In this document: in pieces, positions 1 to 8,503 of the stretch
How the letters are laid out: every line of letters starts with the position of its first letter
Numbering within the stretch: the stretch's first letter is position 1
Assembly: GCF_000336675.1 (NCBI RefSeq)
Contig: NZ_AOMB01000023.1
Coordinates: 45,540 to 109,539, forward strand
Origin: Halococcus hamelinensis 100A6
Lineage (GTDB): Archaea > Halobacteriota > Halobacteria > Halobacteriales > Halococcaceae
Direction of reading: 5' to 3'
Length of the DNA: 64,000 nt
Notes under the pieces: generated by a model
What the model was told of the DNA's origin: nothing
Seen by the model: the letters and a program-made list of their open reading frames with translations, nothing else
Databases searched by the model: none
Translations under genes and position numbers: made by a program

Positions 1-11
1 CGGGGAGAAAG

Positions 12-548
12 CTACAGCGTCGGTCGCTCGTCGGCGGCCGGTGGGTCGGTCGTGGACCCGGCGACGTTGCTGAGACAGGTGGTCACGAGGGCGTTGACGC
101 GCTTCGGGTCGGGCACGTCTCGAAGCGCGAGGTTGACCCCGCCGGTGCCCGCGGTGTAGACCGCGATGTCGCCGTAGGACAGCAGCCGTTCGACCGTCGA
201 CTGGTCGAACGAGGTGTTCTGCACCCGGTCGAATCGGACCTGCGTGACCGTTCGCGAGAACAGGCCCGTCTTCTCGTAGACCGCTTTGGTGGTGAAGACG
301 TACCGCGTACTCCAACGGGTGAGGTAGGCCCAGGAGCCGATACAGAGCCCGATCGGAACCGAGACGAGCGGGAGCCACGACGGGCCGGGGAGTGACCCGA
401 GCCGCGAGAGCCAGACCCCGGCGATACAGAGCCCGAAGCCGACCGCGACCGCGGGGAGGGCGGGATAGGTACTCGGGGTGCCGGCCCAGAGCACGCGCTC
501 GTCGCCCGTGAGGTGAACCCACTCGACCGACCCCGCCGCCGAACTCAT
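12..548 (-). CDS. PH-domain (bPH_2/YdbS-like) membrane protein
   Basis: 178-aa protein starting at the ATG complement at 546-548 and ending in TAG. Two hydrophobic segments lie at about residues 28-46 and 53-74. A soluble C-terminal half of the bacterial PH-like (DUF304/pfam03703) type follows, recognisable from TRYVFTTKAVYEKTGLFSR and the VRFDRVQNTSF stretch. The family is membrane-anchored with no established enzymatic role. The gene is transcribed away from the glycosyltransferase at 700, with 151 bp between the two starts. Family assignment is fairly sure; function is unknown. Confidence 0.8.
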   Translation of the reverse strand: MSSAAGSVEWVHLTGDERVLWAGTPSTYPALPAVAVGFGLCIAGVWLSRLGSLPGPSWLPLVSVPIGLCIGSWAYLTRWSTRYVFTTKAVYEKTGLFSRTVTQVRFDRVQNTSFDQSTVERLLSYGDIAVYTAGTGGVNLALRDVPDPKRVNALVTTCLSNVAGSTTDPPAADERPTL

Positions 549-663
549 GTCGTTCCGTTAGGCGCGGCATCGTCTTACGGGTTTTGAACCCGAGCGAGAC
601 CGACCGACCATCGATGGTCGATGGAGAAGGGTTACGTTCGTGATGGTTGCCGCCGCGAGTACG

Positions 664-676
664 ATGATTTTTATTC
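664..676 (+). promoter_or_regulatory. TATA-like promoter of the GT2 gene
   Basis: The AT-rich stretch gatttttattc lies in otherwise GC-rich DNA and is about 28 bases upstream of GTG 700. That is the normal distance from an archaeal TATA box to a leaderless start. It supports GTG 700 over the upstream in-frame ATGs at 640 and 664. Confidence 0.5.
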
Positions 677-699
677 TCCACCGTCGAGGCTCAGGTATC

Positions 700-1584
700 G
701 TGAGTGATCAGCCCGGTTCTCGGGGGAGCAGTAGTGGGAGATGCCAACCGCCGCGCTCCGGTGACGGGACCGGATCCGAGAACGGGACCGACCGGAGCGG
801 TGTGCCCGCGGACGCGACGGTGGCGGGACTCGACGCCCACGAGCGCTCGGTCTCGATCATCATCCCGACGTACAACGAACGCGAGAACATCGAACAGGTC
901 GTCGAACGGTGTCGGGACGCGCTCGCCGAGTACCGCTTCGAGATCGTCGTGATCGACGACGACTCGCCCGACGAGACCTGGCGGTTCGTCGAGGACGAGT
1001 ACGAGGGGCTGGAGGTGGTGCGGGTGGTCCGCCGAACGGAGGAGTCGGGGCTCGCGACCGCGGTCTCGCGAGGGTTCGACGAGGCGACCTACGAGCTGTG
1101 TGCGGTGATCGACGCCGACCTCCAGCACCCCCCCGAGAAGCTCCCAGAGCTCATCGCGGCGTTCGACTCCGGGGCCGACATCGTGATCGGAAGCCGTCAC
1201 GTTCCCGGCGGCGGCGTCGAGAACTGGTCGCGGTTCCGACGGCTCGTCAGCCGCGGTGCGATGACGATCGCGAAGGCCGCGCTGCCACCGACGCGCGGCA
1301 TCTCGGACCCGATGAGCGGTTTCTTCGCGGTTCGTCGCGAGATCCTCGCCGGGGTCTCGCTCGCGCCGACCGGCTACAAAATATTGCTCGAGATCCTCCT
1401 GAAGTGCGAGTACGACCGCGTCGTCGAGGTGCCGTACGTCTTCACCGAGCGCGAGCGCGGCGAGTCGAAGCTCTCGGCTGGCGAGTACCTCGGTTTCCTC
1501 GAACACGTCTACGACCTCCGGCGGGACGGCTACGCGGTCCGGGACCCCCACGCCGCCGTCTCGGTCGACCGAAACCAGCAGTGA
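700..1584 (+). CDS. GT2 glycosyltransferase, dolichol-phosphate mannosyltransferase-like
   Basis: GT-A fold glycosyltransferase of about 294 aa. The sequence shows the nucleotide-binding start VSIIIPTYNERENIEQV, the DDDSPDET segment, the metal-binding DADLQHPPEKL (DXD-type) motif and the acceptor-side DPMSGFFAVRREIL. These are typical of Dpm1/AglJ-type enzymes that move a sugar from a nucleotide donor to dolichol phosphate at the inner membrane face. There is no C-terminal membrane segment, so it is the soluble Dpm1 form. GTG 700 is chosen from the TATA box spacing. Together with the downstream glycosyltransferases it suggests protein N-glycosylation or surface polysaccharide synthesis. The exact sugar is not predictable. 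Confidence 0.85.
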   Translation: MSDQPGSRGSSSGRCQPPRSGDGTGSENGTDRSGVPADATVAGLDAHERSVSIIIPTYNERENIEQVVERCRDALAEYRFEIVVIDDDSPDETWRFVEDEYEGLEVVRVVRRTEESGLATAVSRGFDEATYELCAVIDADLQHPPEKLPELIAAFDSGADIVIGSRHVPGGGVENWSRFRRLVSRGAMTIAKAALPPTRGISDPMSGFFAVRREILAGVSLAPTGYKILLEILLKCEYDRVVEVPYVFTERERGESKLSAGEYLGFLEHVYDLRRDGYAVRDPHAAVSVDRNQQ

Positions 1585-1652
1585 CCGCGGGCGGGATTCC
1601 CGAAACGAACCAATAACCCTAAGCCGGGCTACCCGTATTTCCCGGTACCGAA

Positions 1653-2999
1653 ATGCCCTCCCTCTCGCGCCAACGTCTCGGGGTGGCCCTGGTCCTCGTC
1701 GCCGTCGTCGCCGTCGCGGGTTCGCTCGCGGTGAGCGCCGCCACCGGGCCGTCGGCCATCTCCAACGCCAATGCCAACGACAGCGCCGACCGCGGCAAAA
1801 CCGTCGTCGGGATGCAGGCCGCCGGCCGTGTCTCGATGTTCGACTCGAACGGCAGTCGGCTCTGGACCTTCGGCACCCCCGACACCGACTACTTCGACGT
1901 CACGGTGCTCGACAACGGCTCGGTGCTCACGGGCTACATCACCGAGGGCGAACAGGAGTGTGGCCAGTACGAAGCCCCGTGTGCGCGGACGGGGTTCCAG
2001 ATAATCGACCCCGGCCCCGACGCCAACCCCGACCCGCAGGTCACGAGCGAGTGGTCGTTCCCGGTTCCCGAGATGCTCAACAACGAGGTCCACGACGTCG
2101 AGCCGCTCCCCTCCGGCGAGTTCATCATGACCGACATGGCGAACGAGCGGGTCTTCACCGTCGCGCCGAACGGCACGACGACGTGGCAGTGGAACGCGAG
2201 CGAGCGCTACGACGCACCCGACGACCCCGTCAGCACCGACTGGCTCCACATCAACGACGTCGACCGGATCGGTGAGGGTCGGTACATGGTGTCGGTCCGG
2301 AACGCCAACCAGCTCCTGATAATCCAGCGCGGCGAGGGCGTCGTCGACGTCATCAACGAGGACACCGGCGACGCGGACGACGCGATCTGCAAGGAGAACA
2401 ACGGCCTCCGTGACTTCAGCAACGACTCGGGCGGCGACGTGCTCTGTGGCGACCCCGAGGTCATGAACCACCAGCACAACCCGCAGTACCTCGGACCGGA
2501 CGCGATCATGGTCGCCGACTCCGACAACAACCGGATCGTCGAACTCCACAACGAGAGCGGGGGCTGGGACGTCGCCTGGGGCGTCGACTCCTCGAACGAC
2601 CGGGGCTACAGCTGGCCGCGCGACGCCGACCGCCTTCCCAACGGGAACACCCTGATCACCGACTCGCGCAACGACCGCGTCGTGGAGGTCACACCCAACG
2701 GCACGACAATCTGGACCGCCGATACCGGGAGATGGCCCTACGAGGCCGAGCGGTTGCCCGCTCAGGAGACCCTCAACGACAGTAGCCTCCCGCGGATGAA
2801 CGCCAGCGCCGACTCCGGCACGATCGGCGGTGCGGAGACCAGCATCCCGTTCGTGGGCCAGGCCTACGCGGGGCTCTCGTACGTGGTCTCGCTCCCGCTC
2901 TGGTTCGCGCCGTGGCACATCGCGGTCGTCGTCGTGGGCCTGCTGCTCACCATCGTCGGTGGCGGCCTGGTCTGGAGCGGACGGCGGCGAGCCCCCTGA
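1653..2999 (+). CDS. arylsulfotransferase (ASST)-like secreted propeller protein
   Basis: 448-aa protein with an N-terminal hydrophobic signal/anchor (about residues 8-30) and a C-terminal membrane segment (about 415-438) followed by the basic tail SGRRRAP. The extracellular part has repeated beta-propeller-type strands such as VTVLDNGSVLTGY, EPLPSGEFIMTD and ADRLPNGNTLITDS, plus HINDVDRIG and NHQHNPQYLG. This arrangement matches haloarchaeal arylsulfotransferase/ASST-related proteins. PQQ-type sulfate transfer is known for bacterial ASST, but I did not verify the catalytic histidines, so activity is inferred. Its position between a glycosyltransferase and a sulfatase-like gene fits surface glycan modification. 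Confidence 0.65.
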   Translation: MPSLSRQRLGVALVLVAVVAVAGSLAVSAATGPSAISNANANDSADRGKTVVGMQAAGRVSMFDSNGSRLWTFGTPDTDYFDVTVLDNGSVLTGYITEGEQECGQYEAPCARTGFQIIDPGPDANPDPQVTSEWSFPVPEMLNNEVHDVEPLPSGEFIMTDMANERVFTVAPNGTTTWQWNASERYDAPDDPVSTDWLHINDVDRIGEGRYMVSVRNANQLLIIQRGEGVVDVINEDTGDADDAICKENNGLRDFSNDSGGDVLCGDPEVMNHQHNPQYLGPDAIMVADSDNNRIVELHNESGGWDVAWGVDSSNDRGYSWPRDADRLPNGNTLITDSRNDRVVEVTPNGTTIWTADTGRWPYEAERLPAQETLNDSSLPRMNASADSGTIGGAETSIPFVGQAYAGLSYVVSLPLWFAPWHIAVVVVGLLLTIVGGGLVWSGRRRAP

Positions 3000-3090
3000 A
3001 ACGTCGGCAGAAACGCGGACACGGGTGGTATCTTCTACGCCGGGCACATGCAGGCCGGATCATCATGGCTGCGTCACCCCACCGTCCGGT

Positions 3091-3276
3091 ATGGCAAGTG
3101 GAACGTATCCGACGAACGAGGACGGATCGCCGGTGTGTGCCAGACCGACCCCCAACGGGGTCTGTCTCCACGAGGTTTCGGTCCCCGGTGCGCCGTGTGC
3201 GGACCACCGCGGTCACAGTCCGGTCGAAGCAGCGGAGGTCGTTTGGCGGCCGCGTGACCCCGAGTGGACCCTGTAG
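3091..3276 (+). CDS. small Cys-rich hypothetical protein
   Basis: 61-aa open frame from ATG 3091 to TAG. It contains three cysteines and a histidine in CARPTPNGVC and GAPCADHRGH, which could form a small metal site. It ends in a Trp-rich acidic tail (VVWRPRDPEWTL). It sits in the gap between the ASST-like gene and the convergent sulfatase-like gene, and codon use looks haloarchaeal. No family is recognised. A chance ORF is possible, but the Cys/His spacing argues for a real small protein. Confidence 0.5.
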   Translation: MASGTYPTNEDGSPVCARPTPNGVCLHEVSVPGAPCADHRGHSPVEAAEVVWRPRDPEWTL

Positions 3277-3288
3277 CGCGCTCGACGC

Positions 3289-4635
3289 CTACTCCATGTA
3301 GCCGAGGTTCCGAAGCCGCTCTTGAACGTCGTCGTCGCGTTCGACGCCGCCGGTGTCGGCGACGTCGATGCTGTCGAGTCGCTCGTCGAGCGCCGCGTGG
3401 AGGTCGGCCCACTCCTCACCGTCGAGGTCCGTGACCGGTGCTTCCTCGCCGGGGTCGGCGTCGAGGTCGAAGCCCTCGATACCGTCGGCGGTGTAGATCA
3501 GCTTCCGCGCCGGGGTCCTGACCCCGACCTGGAGCTCGTCGGGGTCGAGCCGACCCGGCTGGGTGGGTGACGAGGCGACCTCCGAGATCGCGTCCGCCGT
3601 CTCGATCCCCTCGCCCTCGACCGCCGGTCGAAGCGACCGACCCTGGTAGGAGTCGGGGGCCTCGACGCCGGCGTAATCGAGGATCGTGGGTGCGATGTCG
3701 ACGTGGCGGACCTGCTCCTCGACGACGTCGGCGTTCGCGCCGTCGGGCGGGCGAACCAGGAACGGGACGTGAACGAGCTCGTCGTAGAGGGCGGGTTCGT
3801 GGCCGACCTGGCCGTGTTCGAACAGCGCCTCGCCGTGGTCGGCGGTCACAACCACGAGGGTATCGTCGTCGACGGCCCGGAGGAGCTTACCGACCTTCTC
3901 GTCGGCGTGGCGGACCGACGCGGCGTAGAGCCCGCGGATGACCTCGCGCTCGCGCTCGGAGAACGACTCGGGGTCGTGTTGGGCGCGGGTGACGAGCTGG
4001 GAGGGCGTGGTGTCGGTCTCGGGGACGCCGACGGCCTCGCGGTGGTGTTTCGGCGGGGTGTAGGGCGCGTGGGGTTCGAGGAGGTGCGTCCAGACGAAGG
4101 TGTCCCCGCGAGCGTCGTCGAGCGCCTCGCGTGCGACCTCGATCTCGGCGGCGTCGCCCGTCACCATTCGCAGCGGACCCTGAACGTAGCGGTAGGCCGA
4201 CTGGACCGCGCGATAGACCGGGCTGTCGAGCGAGAAGTTCTCGAGGAGGAACTGCCGGCCCCGTTCGAGTCCTGGCAATCCGAACTCGCCGACGTCGCGG
4301 TAGTCGTCATAGCCCCGACCGTAGCCGTACTTCTCGCCGAGCCACGGGTTTGCGTGCGCACCGACGCAGTGCCAGCCGTTCGGGGAGAGGGCCTCGCTGA
4401 CCAGGGTCCGGTCGGCACTCAGTTCCTCGTAGCCACCGTAATCGAGCGGGAGCGCCGAGGTGAACACCGCCGGGAAGGCGTAGGGCGTGGCCGGGCCGTG
4501 GCTCACGGCCTGTGAGAACACGGTGCCCTCCGCCGCGAGGCGGTCGAGGTTCGGGGTGTGTTCGCCGACCGATCCCGGCATGAACGAGGCGTGGTCGGCA
4601 CGCCACGCGTCGATGGTGAGCAGGAGCGTCTTCAT
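3289..4635 (-). CDS. sulfatase / alkaline phosphatase superfamily enzyme
   Basis: 448-aa cytoplasmic-looking protein starting MKTLLLTIDAWRADH, the metal-binding N-terminus of the AlkP/sulfatase superfamily. The second metal site, TADHGEALFEHGQVGHE, is near residues 270-290. The usual C/S-x-P-x-R formylglycine motif is absent; the equivalent region reads SHGPATPYAFP. It may therefore act as a phosphotransferase or a non-formylglycine hydrolase. The C-terminus LRNLGYME is shared in form with the other two such genes in this window. ATG 4635 is chosen because the family motif begins there. A TATA-like TAGTAAAACA lies at 4665-4674. It converges on 3091 and diverges from the GT4 operon. Confidence 0.8.
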   Translation of the reverse strand: MKTLLLTIDAWRADHASFMPGSVGEHTPNLDRLAAEGTVFSQAVSHGPATPYAFPAVFTSALPLDYGGYEELSADRTLVSEALSPNGWHCVGAHANPWLGEKYGYGRGYDDYRDVGEFGLPGLERGRQFLLENFSLDSPVYRAVQSAYRYVQGPLRMVTGDAAEIEVAREALDDARGDTFVWTHLLEPHAPYTPPKHHREAVGVPETDTTPSQLVTRAQHDPESFSEREREVIRGLYAASVRHADEKVGKLLRAVDDDTLVVVTADHGEALFEHGQVGHEPALYDELVHVPFLVRPPDGANADVVEEQVRHVDIAPTILDYAGVEAPDSYQGRSLRPAVEGEGIETADAISEVASSPTQPGRLDPDELQVGVRTPARKLIYTADGIEGFDLDADPGEEAPVTDLDGEEWADLHAALDERLDSIDVADTGGVERDDDVQERLRNLGYME

Positions 4636-4822
4636 TGTCCGATCCGCTCGCTCGTGGGTGAACTGTTTTACTATTCGGTGGCGTGTCCCCACGGTCAAAA
4701 CGTGGTCACGTATACCACGATGGACGTGTGATCACACACCGGACGGACGATGGGCATCCAACGGCAGGATCGTCCGAAACCCCCGTTTTCGTTGGTCTGA
4801 CCGCCCGAGGGTCCGATAGGCA

Positions 4823-4832
4823 ATACTTAATT
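4823..4832 (+). promoter_or_regulatory. TATA box of the GT4-gtrA-DUF2079 operon
   Basis: atacttaatt is an AT-rich island 25-30 bases upstream of ATG 4857. It suggests that transcription starts at or next to a short leader reading frame and not at the glycosyltransferase ATG itself. Confidence 0.5.
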
Positions 4833-4856
4833 GGCTCCGGTCTGTTCTTTCGCGCA

Positions 4857-4943
4857 ATGATTTCGTCCTCCGCCGAGCGCCCTCCTCGTTCCACCGGACC
4901 GCAACGACGCACGGACGCCCTCGAAACTCACCCGTCGTTCTGA
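4857..4943 (+). CDS. possible 28-aa leader peptide
   Basis: A 29-codon frame opens with ATG 4857 at the expected leaderless start below the TATA box. It closes with TGA at 4941-4943, one base before the glycosyltransferase ATG. It is Ser/Pro/Arg-rich and resembles no family. It could allow coupled translation or regulation of the downstream operon, or could simply be untranslated leader. Evidence is limited to spacing and the near-contact of stop and start. Confidence 0.3.
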   Translation: MISSSAERPPRSTGPQRRTDALETHPSF

Positions 4944-4944
4944 G

Positions 4945-5988
4945 ATGTCCGGTACACGCGTCGTTCTCTGTCCCCACCTCTCGGTCGAACACTACCGTGG
5001 CGGCGAGAAGTGGGTCTGCTCGCTCGCCAACCGTCTCGCCAGCGACGGCGTCGACGTCTCGGTCCGTGCCCTCCCCTACGCGCCCGGTGGCGAGCGCCGC
5101 GTCGCGGTGCGGGACGTGCTCGACCCCGACATCCCCTATCGCGAGGCCTGGCACCACGACCTCTCCGAGTTCGACACCGCGTACATCTTCTACAACCCCT
5201 TCTCCGAACTCTTCTTCTCCGGCGGTGGCACCCGGATCGCGGGCGTCCACTCCTGGGTGTTCGTCTCGCGGAAGCTCTACGAGGCCCACTACGGTGCGGT
5301 GCCCACGGCGGTCAAACTCCTCTATCGAACCGTCGGCAAACGCGACCTCTCGCGGTTCGACGTCGTCCACTCCGTGACCCCGGCCTACGACTCCCCGCAC
5401 CCGAACACGGTCCACATCCCGAACTTCGTCGACACCGACCGGTTCTCGCCCGACAACGCACCGCTCGACGACGAGTTCACCGTCCTCACCACCGCCGCCC
5501 ACATCCGCGAGAAGGGCTGGGACACGATACAGGACGTGGCCGAGCGGCTTCCATCGAACGTTCGAGTGGTGACGACCGGCGAGGGCGCGGGGGAGGTCGA
5601 GGGACTCGGCTTCCTCGACGAGGACGAACTCGCCGCGGCCTACGCCCGTGCGCACGTCGTGCTCCACCCCGCCCGGGTCGACACCGACAGCATGGTGATA
5701 AACGAGGCGTGTGCCTCCGGAACCCCCGTGGTGACGACCCCGCTCTCGACGCACGTCCGGGAGAACGAGGCGGTGTTGCAGGCCGAAACCCCGCGCGGGA
5801 TGGCCCACGCGATCGCGCTCCTGCACAGCGAGTGGGCTCACGACGACGGCTACGCCGAGCGGTGTGACCGCGCCCGTTCGGAGGGCGAGTCCCACGCCAT
5901 CGAAGCGGTCTATCCCAAACTCAAGGACCTGCTGCTCTCGCCGCCGACCCGCGAGCGCGGCGGTGACCGAACGGAGGTCCACACGTGA
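4945..5988 (+). CDS. glycosyltransferase family 4/1 (GT-B fold)
   Basis: 347-aa protein. The N-terminal half opens with CPHLSVEHYRGGEKWVCSLA, a GT4 acceptor-domain GGE segment. The C-terminal donor domain has FTVLTTAAHIREKGWDT, VVTTGEG and the diagnostic E-x7-E-type region INEACASGTPVVTTP, where the sugar nucleotide binds. There are no membrane helices, so it probably works at the inner membrane face on a lipid-linked glycan. The stop overlaps the GTG start of gtrA by 4 bases, showing tight co-translation. Sugar specificity is unknown. Confidence 0.85.
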   Translation: MSGTRVVLCPHLSVEHYRGGEKWVCSLANRLASDGVDVSVRALPYAPGGERRVAVRDVLDPDIPYREAWHHDLSEFDTAYIFYNPFSELFFSGGGTRIAGVHSWVFVSRKLYEAHYGAVPTAVKLLYRTVGKRDLSRFDVVHSVTPAYDSPHPNTVHIPNFVDTDRFSPDNAPLDDEFTVLTTAAHIREKGWDTIQDVAERLPSNVRVVTTGEGAGEVEGLGFLDEDELAAAYARAHVVLHPARVDTDSMVINEACASGTPVVTTPLSTHVRENEAVLQAETPRGMAHAIALLHSEWAHDDGYAERCDRARSEGESHAIEAVYPKLKDLLLSPPTRERGGDRTEVHT

Positions 5989-6473
5989 GCGTGCTCGACG
6001 AGGTCCGCGAGCGCTCGCTGTTCGACCCCCAGAACAAGCGACTCGTGTTGTACATCGCGGTCGGTCTGGTCGGGGCTGCGATCAATCAGGCCGTCACCGT
6101 CGGCAGCTTCAAACTCGGGGTTCCCTATCTGATCGCCGGGGTACTCGGACGCGTTCTCAGTACGCTCTCGAACTACGTGATGAACGACAGCGTGACGTGG
6201 CGCGGCCGCGGTGCGGCGGGCTTCGGTCAGTGGTGCTGGCGCGGCGTGAAGTACGTCGCCACCCGTCTCGTGGGTATCGGTATCGGGACCGTTGCACTCG
6301 TCGTCTTCTATGACTTCCTGGGGATCCCGTTCTTCTGGGCGAACCTCCTGTCGATGGGTGTCGGCCTGCTCTGGGGCTTCGGCGCGAGCGAGAAGTGGGT
6401 CTGGAGTACGGAGGACTCCTCCTGGTCGCTCGACTCCGTGAAGCAGTACTTCGGCGAGGACAAGCGTGAGTAG
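5985..6473 (+). CDS. GtrA family membrane protein
   Basis: 162-aa protein with four predicted membrane helices. These are recognisable from LVLYIAVGLVGAAINQAVTVGSF, the FWANLLSMGVGLLWGFGASEKWVW end and the family's NYVMNDSVTWR segment. GtrA proteins are thought to assist transfer of lipid-linked sugars across the membrane, usually beside a GT2 bactoprenol/dolichol glucosyltransferase. GTG 5985 overlaps the GT4 stop, and its own end overlaps the next gene start (GTG 6466) by 8 bases. It is the second gene of the glycan operon. Confidence 0.85.
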   Translation: MSVLDEVRERSLFDPQNKRLVLYIAVGLVGAAINQAVTVGSFKLGVPYLIAGVLGRVLSTLSNYVMNDSVTWRGRGAAGFGQWCWRGVKYVATRLVGIGIGTVALVVFYDFLGIPFFWANLLSMGVGLLWGFGASEKWVWSTEDSSWSLDSVKQYFGEDKRE

Positions 6474-8490
6474 GCTCTCGGAATCGATCGGCCGCGAGAA
6501 AAGCGACACGTCGTTCACCGACCGGGTGACCGGCGCGCTGCCGGCCCGCAACGACCCGACGTGGCTGGTCGTCCTGCTCGCGCTGGCGCTGTTCGTCGGT
6601 TTCTCGGTATACACCTCGCTTCTGCACGTCCGCTTCGCGACCACGGGGGCCGACCTCGGGGCGTACACCCACATGTTCTCCTCGACGCTCAACGGGGAGG
6701 GCTGGCTCGACAACGGCAAGTACCGCGTCGAACTCCTCTCGTCGTCGTACTGGGGCGCGCACTTCTCGCTGACGTTGCTCGCCTTCATCCCGCTGTTCGC
6801 GCTGGTGCCCTCGGTCTACACCCTCCTGGTGGTGAAGTGCTTCGTGCTCGCGGCGAGCGTCGTGGTGCTCTGGGTGCTCGCCCGCGACCGGCTCGGTGCC
6901 CGTCTCGGCGGGGTCGTGACGCTCTCGTACGCGTTCAACCCGTTCCTCTGGTCGGCGTGGTCGTTCGATTTCCAAGAACAGATCCTGATCCCGCCCCTCC
7001 TGTTCGCGGCCTACTACTGCTATCGGAAGGACCGAACCCTCGCCTTCCTCGTCCTCTTCTCGCTGGTGTTGTTCACCAACGAGTTCGTGATCTTCCCCGC
7101 GATCGGCTTCACCGCTGGGCTCGCGGTCGCGGCGGTCCTCGCGGGTCGGGCGCGCGAGAAGGCCCCGGCCATCGTCGGCGCGGTGGTCACCCTCGGGCTG
7201 GCGCGGTTCGTCTCCAGCACCGTGATCGAACACTTCAGTCGGGCGAGCGGGCTCCCGGTCTACGTGATCGCCGAACCCCTCCAGGCGTACGTCCAGAGCG
7301 GGACGCGGGTGTCGATCCTCGACCTCCTCGGCGTCGTGCTCGCGAACCCCACCGTTCTGATCGATTCGGCGACGTTCGCGGTCGAGGACAAACTCCTCTT
7401 CTTCGCGGCGTTCATGCTCCCCGTCCTCTTCCTCGCGCTGTTCGACGAACTCTCGTTGTTCGCGCTCGGCCCGTACCTCGGCTTCGCTTGGATCTTCACC
7501 GGCGCGTCGAAGGCGGTCTACTTCGAGTTCGGTGCCCACTACCCGCTTTACCTCCTGCCGTTCGTCTACATCGGGGTCATCCACCTCCTCGCGCGGCTCT
7601 CGACCCGATTCGACGGGATCTCGATACCGTCACGGGCGGCGTTTTCGGGGGTCGCCACCGGCGTGCTGGTGCTCTGTCTCGTCGCAGGCATCGCCTCCGG
7701 CGGCGGCCACCTCGCAGCCCCGCCGCCGGCGGACGAGGACCACGACGCCGTCCTCCAGACGGCCATCGACTCGATCCCGGCGGACGCGACCCTGCTCGCC
7801 CAGAACGACATCTATCCCCACGTCGCCACCCGTCCCAACGCGAGCTTCATCGTGAGCCAGACGACGTTCGAGACCTACGAACAGCGATACGGACCGGTGT
7901 CGCCGGAGTACGTCCTGATCGATACGGACCTCAACCCGGACGCGTCCTGGGGACGAACCGTCCAGCGGAGCTTCGGTGAGCGCCTCGGCGACGAGTACGG
8001 GCTGCTTCGCTATCAGGACGGCGTCCAGGTCTACCAGCGGGGCTACGAGGGTCGGACCTACGGGGTGACACAGCGCGACCCGAGCCCGCGGACCTACGAC
8101 GCGAGCGAGTTCGCGACCGAGAACGGGACCCAGGCGAACGGCACCCTCGTGAGCGAGGCGGGCTCCTCGGGCGAGTACGTCTGGTTCGGCCCCTACGACA
8201 CCCTCGCGCCGGGCAACTACACCGCGACCTTCCGGGTCAACGTCTCCGGCGACGGCGACGACCCCGTGTTGCTGACGCAGGTCGCCGGCGGCGAGGACCA
8301 CGTGGAGCTCGCGAACGCCACGGTCACGCCCGGCGACGGCTGGCAGAACGTCTCGGTGCCGTTCCGCCTGACCGAGAGCACCTCGGAGCTCGAGTACCGC
8401 GGGGTCAGACGGGGCGAGGGTCGGATCGTGCTGGACCGGGTGCGGATATCCTATCCGGAAACCGCAAACACCACGGAGGGCGGGGCGTGA
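6466..8490 (+). CDS. DUF2079 polytopic membrane protein, copy 1
   Basis: 674-aa protein with about ten membrane helices in the first 420 residues and an extracellular beta-rich C-terminal domain of about 250 residues. The membrane half carries DUF2079 features: TGADLGAYTHMF, SYWGAHFSLTLL, YAFNPFLWSAWSFDFQEQ and GAHYPLYLLPFVYIG. The DUF2079 family is related to GT-C/PMT-type membrane glycosyltransferases, but no activity is established. The C-terminal part contains many N-x-T/S sequons. GTG 6466 overlaps gtrA. Position and fold suggest a role in the outward-facing step of glycan assembly. Confidence 0.8.
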   Translation: MSRLSESIGREKSDTSFTDRVTGALPARNDPTWLVVLLALALFVGFSVYTSLLHVRFATTGADLGAYTHMFSSTLNGEGWLDNGKYRVELLSSSYWGAHFSLTLLAFIPLFALVPSVYTLLVVKCFVLAASVVVLWVLARDRLGARLGGVVTLSYAFNPFLWSAWSFDFQEQILIPPLLFAAYYCYRKDRTLAFLVLFSLVLFTNEFVIFPAIGFTAGLAVAAVLAGRAREKAPAIVGAVVTLGLARFVSSTVIEHFSRASGLPVYVIAEPLQAYVQSGTRVSILDLLGVVLANPTVLIDSATFAVEDKLLFFAAFMLPVLFLALFDELSLFALGPYLGFAWIFTGASKAVYFEFGAHYPLYLLPFVYIGVIHLLARLSTRFDGISIPSRAAFSGVATGVLVLCLVAGIASGGGHLAAPPPADEDHDAVLQTAIDSIPADATLLAQNDIYPHVATRPNASFIVSQTTFETYEQRYGPVSPEYVLIDTDLNPDASWGRTVQRSFGERLGDEYGLLRYQDGVQVYQRGYEGRTYGVTQRDPSPRTYDASEFATENGTQANGTLVSEAGSSGEYVWFGPYDTLAPGNYTATFRVNVSGDGDDPVLLTQVAGGEDHVELANATVTPGDGWQNVSVPFRLTESTSELEYRGVRRGEGRIVLDRVRISYPETANTTEGGA

Positions 8491-8503
8491 TGGAGGAGTA
8501 CGC

